Positions 60,881-64,000 of a stretch of DNA of 64,000 nucleotides are shown piece after piece. Numbering within the stretch: the stretch's first letter is position 1; the number at the start of each line of letters is the position of its first letter. This stretch comes from Polaromonas sp. (GTDB lineage: Bacteria > Pseudomonadota > Gammaproteobacteria > Burkholderiales > Burkholderiaceae_C): positions 17,428-81,427 of the forward strand of contig JAURVI010000041.1 of the NCBI GenBank assembly GCA_030655515.1, read 5' to 3'. The position numbers and the translations under genes were made by a program. The notes beneath the pieces were generated by a model. That model worked only from the letters and a program-made list of their open reading frames with translations. It made no database searches and had not been told where the DNA came from.

Positions 60881-61768
60881 ATGAAACTCGTTCGTCATGG
60901 CAACCTGGGCAAGGAAAAACCAGGACTCATCGATGCCGAAGGCAAGCTGCGCGACCTGAGCGGCGTGATCACCGACATCGGCCCGGACCAGCTCGGTGAT
61001 GCCGCGCTGGCCAAACTGCGCAAGCTCAGGACGGCGAACCTGCCGCTGGTCAAGGGCAAGCCGCGTCTGGGCAGCCCGGTCAGCGGCGTCGGCAAGTTCA
61101 TCGCCATCGGTCTGAATTACGCCGACCATGCGGCCGAGTCGGGCCTGCCGATTCCGAAAGAGCCGATCATGTTCATGAAGGCCACCAGTTGCATCCAGGG
61201 GCCGAACGATCCGGTGATGCTGCCCAAGGGCTCGGTCAAGACTGACTGGGAAGTCGAGCTCGGCGTGGTGATGGGCGCGCAGGCGCGTTACGTGCCGCAA
61301 AAAGACGCCCTGCGCTTTGTCGCGGGCTACTGCGCCGTCAACGATGTGAGCGAGCGCGAGTTCCAGATCGAACGCGGCGGTACCTGGGACAAAGGCAAAG
61401 GCTGCGACACCTTCGGCCCCCTCGGCCCCTGGCTGGTGACGCGCGATGACGTGCCCAATCCGCAAAAGCTGGGCATGTGGCTGGACCTCAATGGCCAACG
61501 GGTGCAGACCGGCAGTACCAAAACCATGATTTTCAGCGTCGCCAAAATCGTCAGCTACGTCAGCCGGTTCATGACGCTGATGCCGGGCGATGTGATCACC
61601 ACCGGTACGCCGCCCGGCGTGGGCATGGGCATGAAGCCGCCGCTGTTCCTGAAAAAAGGCGATGTCATGCGCTTGGGCATTGACGGCCTGGGCGAGCAGC
61701 GCCAGGTGGTCGTGCCGTTCAGGCTGTCATGCCGCAGCCATGGCAGGCCGGCCAAGGGTTTGCCCTGA
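60881..61768 (+). CDS. Fumarylacetoacetate hydrolase family protein
   Basis: This 295-residue protein has the FAH C-terminal catalytic domain: VGKFIAIGLNYADHAAESGLP, EPIMFMKATSCIQGPNDPVMLP, DWEVELGVVMG (acidic metal ligands), EREFQIERGGTWDKGKGCDTFGP and DVITTGTPPGVGMG. Members hydrolyse or isomerise C-C bonds of 2,4-diketo acids, often in aromatic or sugar-acid catabolism (UlpA/YcgM-like). The last 13 residues (LSCRSHGRPAKGLP) look like an unusual tail, perhaps after a late frame change. Exact substrate unknown. Confidence 0.9.
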   Translation: MKLVRHGNLGKEKPGLIDAEGKLRDLSGVITDIGPDQLGDAALAKLRKLRTANLPLVKGKPRLGSPVSGVGKFIAIGLNYADHAAESGLPIPKEPIMFMKATSCIQGPNDPVMLPKGSVKTDWEVELGVVMGAQARYVPQKDALRFVAGYCAVNDVSEREFQIERGGTWDKGKGCDTFGPLGPWLVTRDDVPNPQKLGMWLDLNGQRVQTGSTKTMIFSVAKIVSYVSRFMTLMPGDVITTGTPPGVGMGMKPPLFLKKGDVMRLGIDGLGEQRQVVVPFRLSCRSHGRPAKGLP

Positions 61769-61835
61769 ATGGGTTTGAAAAAAACGCTCTAAAAATCGCC
61801 TGGCACGGGTAGAGTGTGCGGAATTGCTGCAAAAT

Positions 61836-61849
61836 AGAACGGTCGTTCT
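61836..61849. promoter_or_regulatory. Palindrome AGAACG-GT-CGTTCT at the TetR gene start
   Basis: A perfect 6-bp inverted repeat with a two-base spacer lies 16 bp before the ATG of the TetR regulator and 67 bp past the FAH-family stop. Position and symmetry fit an autoregulatory operator. Confidence 0.6.
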
Positions 61850-61865
61850 TTTTGAGTGCCGTCTC

Positions 61866-62567
61866 ATGTCCGTTACTGAACTCCCCGTCAAGACAGCCCG
61901 CCCCGCGGTCGGTCAGGCCGGCCTGCAAAAAGGGCGGCAAACCAAGGCGGCCATTGTCGATGCCGCCTTGGGCCTGGCCACGCAGATCGGGCTGGAGGGC
62001 TTGAGCATCGGCGCCCTGGCCGACGTCATGCGCATGAGCAAGTCGGGTGTTTTTGCCCACTTCGGCTCGCGTGAAGAGTTGCAGATTTCCGTCATTCGAG
62101 AATATTTCGCGCGTTTTGAGGAAGAGGTGTTTTACCCCGCGCTGAAAGAACCCCAAGGCCTGCCGCGTGTGCAGGCGCTGTTCGGCAACTGGATGAAGCG
62201 CGTGGCGGTGGAGCTCCAGTCGGGCTGCATCTTCATCAGCGGCGCCGTCGAGTTTGACGACCGGCCCGGCCCGGTGCGGGACGCGCTGGCGACCTCGGTG
62301 CAAACCTGGCTGGCCGCCATGCACCGCGCGGTGGTGCTGGCCAAAAAGGCCGGCCATTTGCGCGCTGACGCCGATGAGCGCCAGATCGCCTTCGAGATCC
62401 ACGGCCTGATCCTGGCGCTGCACTACGAGGCCCGCTTCCTCAAAACGCCGGGCTCGATGGGCCGCAGCTTGCGGGCATTCCAGAGCATTCTGGCCCGCTA
62501 CGGCAGTGACGCCGCCTTCACCACGCGGGCACAACCCGTCGTCCCTTCATCTCCATCTTCTGTTTAA
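61866..62567 (+). CDS. TetR/AcrR family transcriptional regulator
   Basis: This 233-residue protein carries a TetR helix-turn-helix (KGRQTKAAIVDAALGLATQIGLEGLSIGALADVMRMSKSGVFAHFGSREEL) and a helical C-terminal domain with SGCIFISGAVEFDDRPGPVRD. The SGVFAHFGSREELQ variant belongs to the branch next to acyl-CoA dehydrogenase genes. It starts at ATG 61866. An acyl-CoA dehydrogenase gene follows after 24 bp on the same strand, so control of acyl-CoA metabolism is likely. Confidence 0.93.
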   Translation: MSVTELPVKTARPAVGQAGLQKGRQTKAAIVDAALGLATQIGLEGLSIGALADVMRMSKSGVFAHFGSREELQISVIREYFARFEEEVFYPALKEPQGLPRVQALFGNWMKRVAVELQSGCIFISGAVEFDDRPGPVRDALATSVQTWLAAMHRAVVLAKKAGHLRADADERQIAFEIHGLILALHYEARFLKTPGSMGRSLRAFQSILARYGSDAAFTTRAQPVVPSSPSSV

Positions 62568-62591
62568 TCCCTTGCTTCAAAGGACGTTGCC

Positions 62592-64000
62592 ATGCCTCAA
62601 TACACCCCGCCGCTGCGCGATATGCAGTTTGTCATGCATGAAGTGCTCAAGGTCACCGACGAGTTCAAGGCGTTGCCCCGGCATGCCGAGGTGGATGCGG
62701 ATACCATCAACGCCGTGCTTGAAGAAGCCGGCAAGTTTGCGGCCGAGGTGACCTTCCCGCTGAACATCAGCGGTGACGCCGAAGGCTGCAAGCTCGACAA
62801 AACCACGCACGAAGTGACGCCGCCCCAAGGCTTCAAGCAAGCGTATGCCAGGTACGTCGAAGGCGGCTGGGCGGCACTGAGCTGCGACCCCGAATACGGC
62901 GGCCAGGGGCTGCCCTTTGTGCTGAATCAGTGCCTGTACGAAATGCTGAATTCGGCGAACCAGGCCTGGACCATGTACCCCGGCCTGTCGCACGGCGCTT
63001 ACGAAGCGCTGCGCGCCCATGGCACCGACGAGCAGAAAAAACGCTACCTGCCCAAACTCACCAGCGGCGAATGGACCGGCACCATGTGCCTGACCGAACC
63101 CCACTGCGGCACCGACCTGGGCCTGCTTGCCAGCCGTGCCTCGCCCCAGGCCGACGGCAGTTTCAAGATCACCGGCAACAAGATTTTCATCAGTGCTGGC
63201 GAGCATGACATGGCCGCCAACATCATTCACCTGGTGCTGGCGCGTTTGCCTGACGCACCGCAAGGCAGCAAAGGCATCAGCCTGTTTGCCGTGCCCAAAT
63301 TCAATATCAATCAGGACGGCTCGCCGGGTTCGCGCAACGGCATCCACTGCGGCAGCCTGGAGCACAAGATGGGCATTCACGGCAACGCCACCTGCCAGAT
63401 GGTTCTCGACGAGGCGGTCGGTACCCTGGTGGGTGTCCCCCACAAGGGTCTGGCCGCGATGTTTGTGATGATGAACGCCGCGCGCCTGGGTGTCGGCAAC
63501 CAGTCGCTGGGCCTGACGGAGGTGGCTTACCAGAACGCACTGGCCTACGCCAAAGACCGCATCCAGATGCGATCACTCTCGGGCGTGAAAGCCAAGGACA
63601 AACCGGCCGACCCCATCATCGTACATCCCGATGTGCGCAAGATGCTGCTGACCGCCAAAGCGTATGCCGAAGGCGGCCGCGCGCTGGCGATTTATTGCAC
63701 CTTGCTGCTGGACAAGGAGCTCTACCACCCCGACGAAGAAGTCCGCAAGGATTCGGGCGAAATCGTGGCCTTGCTCACGCCCATCGTCAAAGCCTTCCTG
63801 ACCGACAACGGCCATATTGCGACCAATGCCTGCTTGCAGGTTTTTGGCGGCCACGGCTACATCAAGGAATGGGGCATGGAGCAGTTTGTGCGCGACAACC
63901 GCGTCAACATGATTTATGAAGGCACCAACACCATCCAGTCGCTCGATTTGCTGGGCCGCAAGATTCTGGGCAACAACGGCGCCACCTTGAAAAAATTCGG
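62592..64000 (+). CDS. Acyl-CoA dehydrogenase with N-terminal AcylCoA_DH_N domain (cut by window edge)
   Basis: From the ATG at 62592 the frame is open for 469 codons to the edge; the track omits it because the stop lies outside. It begins YTPPLRDMQFVMHEVLKV, the AcylCoA_DH_N domain. MCLTEPHCGTDLGLL (flavin/substrate loop), QVFGGHGYIKEWGMEQFVRDNRVNMIYEGTNTIQSLDL and a catalytic Glu in IYEGTN follow. It is a large-type enzyme of about 600 residues with a C-terminal domain, similar to the 3-methylmercaptopropionyl-CoA dehydrogenase (DmdC) group. Downstream of the TetR gene, it may be under its control. Confidence 0.93.
   Translation, partial: MPQYTPPLRDMQFVMHEVLKVTDEFKALPRHAEVDADTINAVLEEAGKFAAEVTFPLNISGDAEGCKLDKTTHEVTPPQGFKQAYARYVEGGWAALSCDPEYGGQGLPFVLNQCLYEMLNSANQAWTMYPGLSHGAYEALRAHGTDEQKKRYLPKLTSGEWTGTMCLTEPHCGTDLGLLASRASPQADGSFKITGNKIFISAGEHDMAANIIHLVLARLPDAPQGSKGISLFAVPKFNINQDGSPGSRNGIHCGSLEHKMGIHGNATCQMVLDEAVGTLVGVPHKGLAAMFVMMNAARLGVGNQSLGLTEVAYQNALAYAKDRIQMRSLSGVKAKDKPADPIIVHPDVRKMLLTAKAYAEGGRALAIYCTLLLDKELYHPDEEVRKDSGEIVALLTPIVKAFLTDNGHIATNACLQVFGGHGYIKEWGMEQFVRDNRVNMIYEGTNTIQSLDLLGRKILGNNGATLKKF

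Overview
The window reads as a chromosomal segment of a Gram-negative betaproteobacterium. Burkholderiales, most likely Comamonadaceae, fits best: high-GC housekeeping genes, PHA-granule proteins (phasin and a PHA-system protein), SlmA next to ArgB, BpH3-type H-NS proteins and TTCGACAGGCTCAG-type repeats. The genus cannot be fixed from the sequence alone. No rRNA, tRNA or CRISPR was seen, and no transposase gene.

Layout. 1-4.2 kb: an acyl-CoA dehydrogenase (cut by the window edge), a thiolase-like protein with its DUF35 partner, and a NodI/NodJ-type ABC exporter whose permease start lies in a repeat. 4.3-9.5 kb (minus strand): an M20 amidohydrolase, then a tight four-gene unit (UbiA-type prenyltransferase, flippase-like protein, GT39 glycosyltransferase, HAD phosphatase) that resembles a polyprenyl-phosphate-pentose pathway. 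9.7-19.3 kb: lipoprotein aminopeptidase, PHA-system protein, a CoA-transferase remnant, acyl-CoA-binding protein, rRNA pseudouridine synthase, htpG with a sigma-32-like promoter and flanked by two inverted 119-bp MITEs, SrkA-like kinase, methyltransferase, TetR regulator, phasin and an H-NS protein.

19.5-59.1 kb is a large surface-polysaccharide (probably O-antigen) locus, all on the plus strand. It holds the dTDP-rhamnose genes rfbB-rfbD-rfbA-rfbC, interrupted by two vapBC-like toxin-antitoxin pairs. Next come rfbF-rfbG, giving CDP-4-keto-6-deoxyglucose, followed by an unusual carbon-skeleton cassette: HpcH/HpaI aldolase, SDR, AroB-like cyclase, epimerase/dehydratase and ThDP enzyme. Then a GtrA/GtrB pair with a methyltransferase, six large multispanning membrane proteins (several GT-C-like, two with a LamG-like outer domain), a second sugar module (FAD oxidoreductase, Gfo/Idh oxidoreductase, two GT2, GtrA), a Wzx-like flippase, two GT2 glycosyltransferases, a WbpV-like reductase, the initiating sugar-phosphate transferase, a second H-NS protein and a WbpM-like 4,6-dehydratase. 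The part around 46-52 kb is visibly AT-rich, as expected for acquired DNA. One H-NS-type gene sits at each edge of the locus.

59.2-64 kb returns to core genes: argB, slmA, a fumarylacetoacetate-hydrolase-family enzyme, a TetR regulator with a palindrome at its start, and an acyl-CoA dehydrogenase running off the window.

The strongest candidate for an undescribed system is the cyclase/aldolase/ThDP cassette attached to rfbF-rfbG without the usual 3-dehydrase gene (rfbH). It could build a branched or carbocyclic sugar. The membrane-protein array downstream could then transfer unusual polyprenol-linked sugars outside the membrane.
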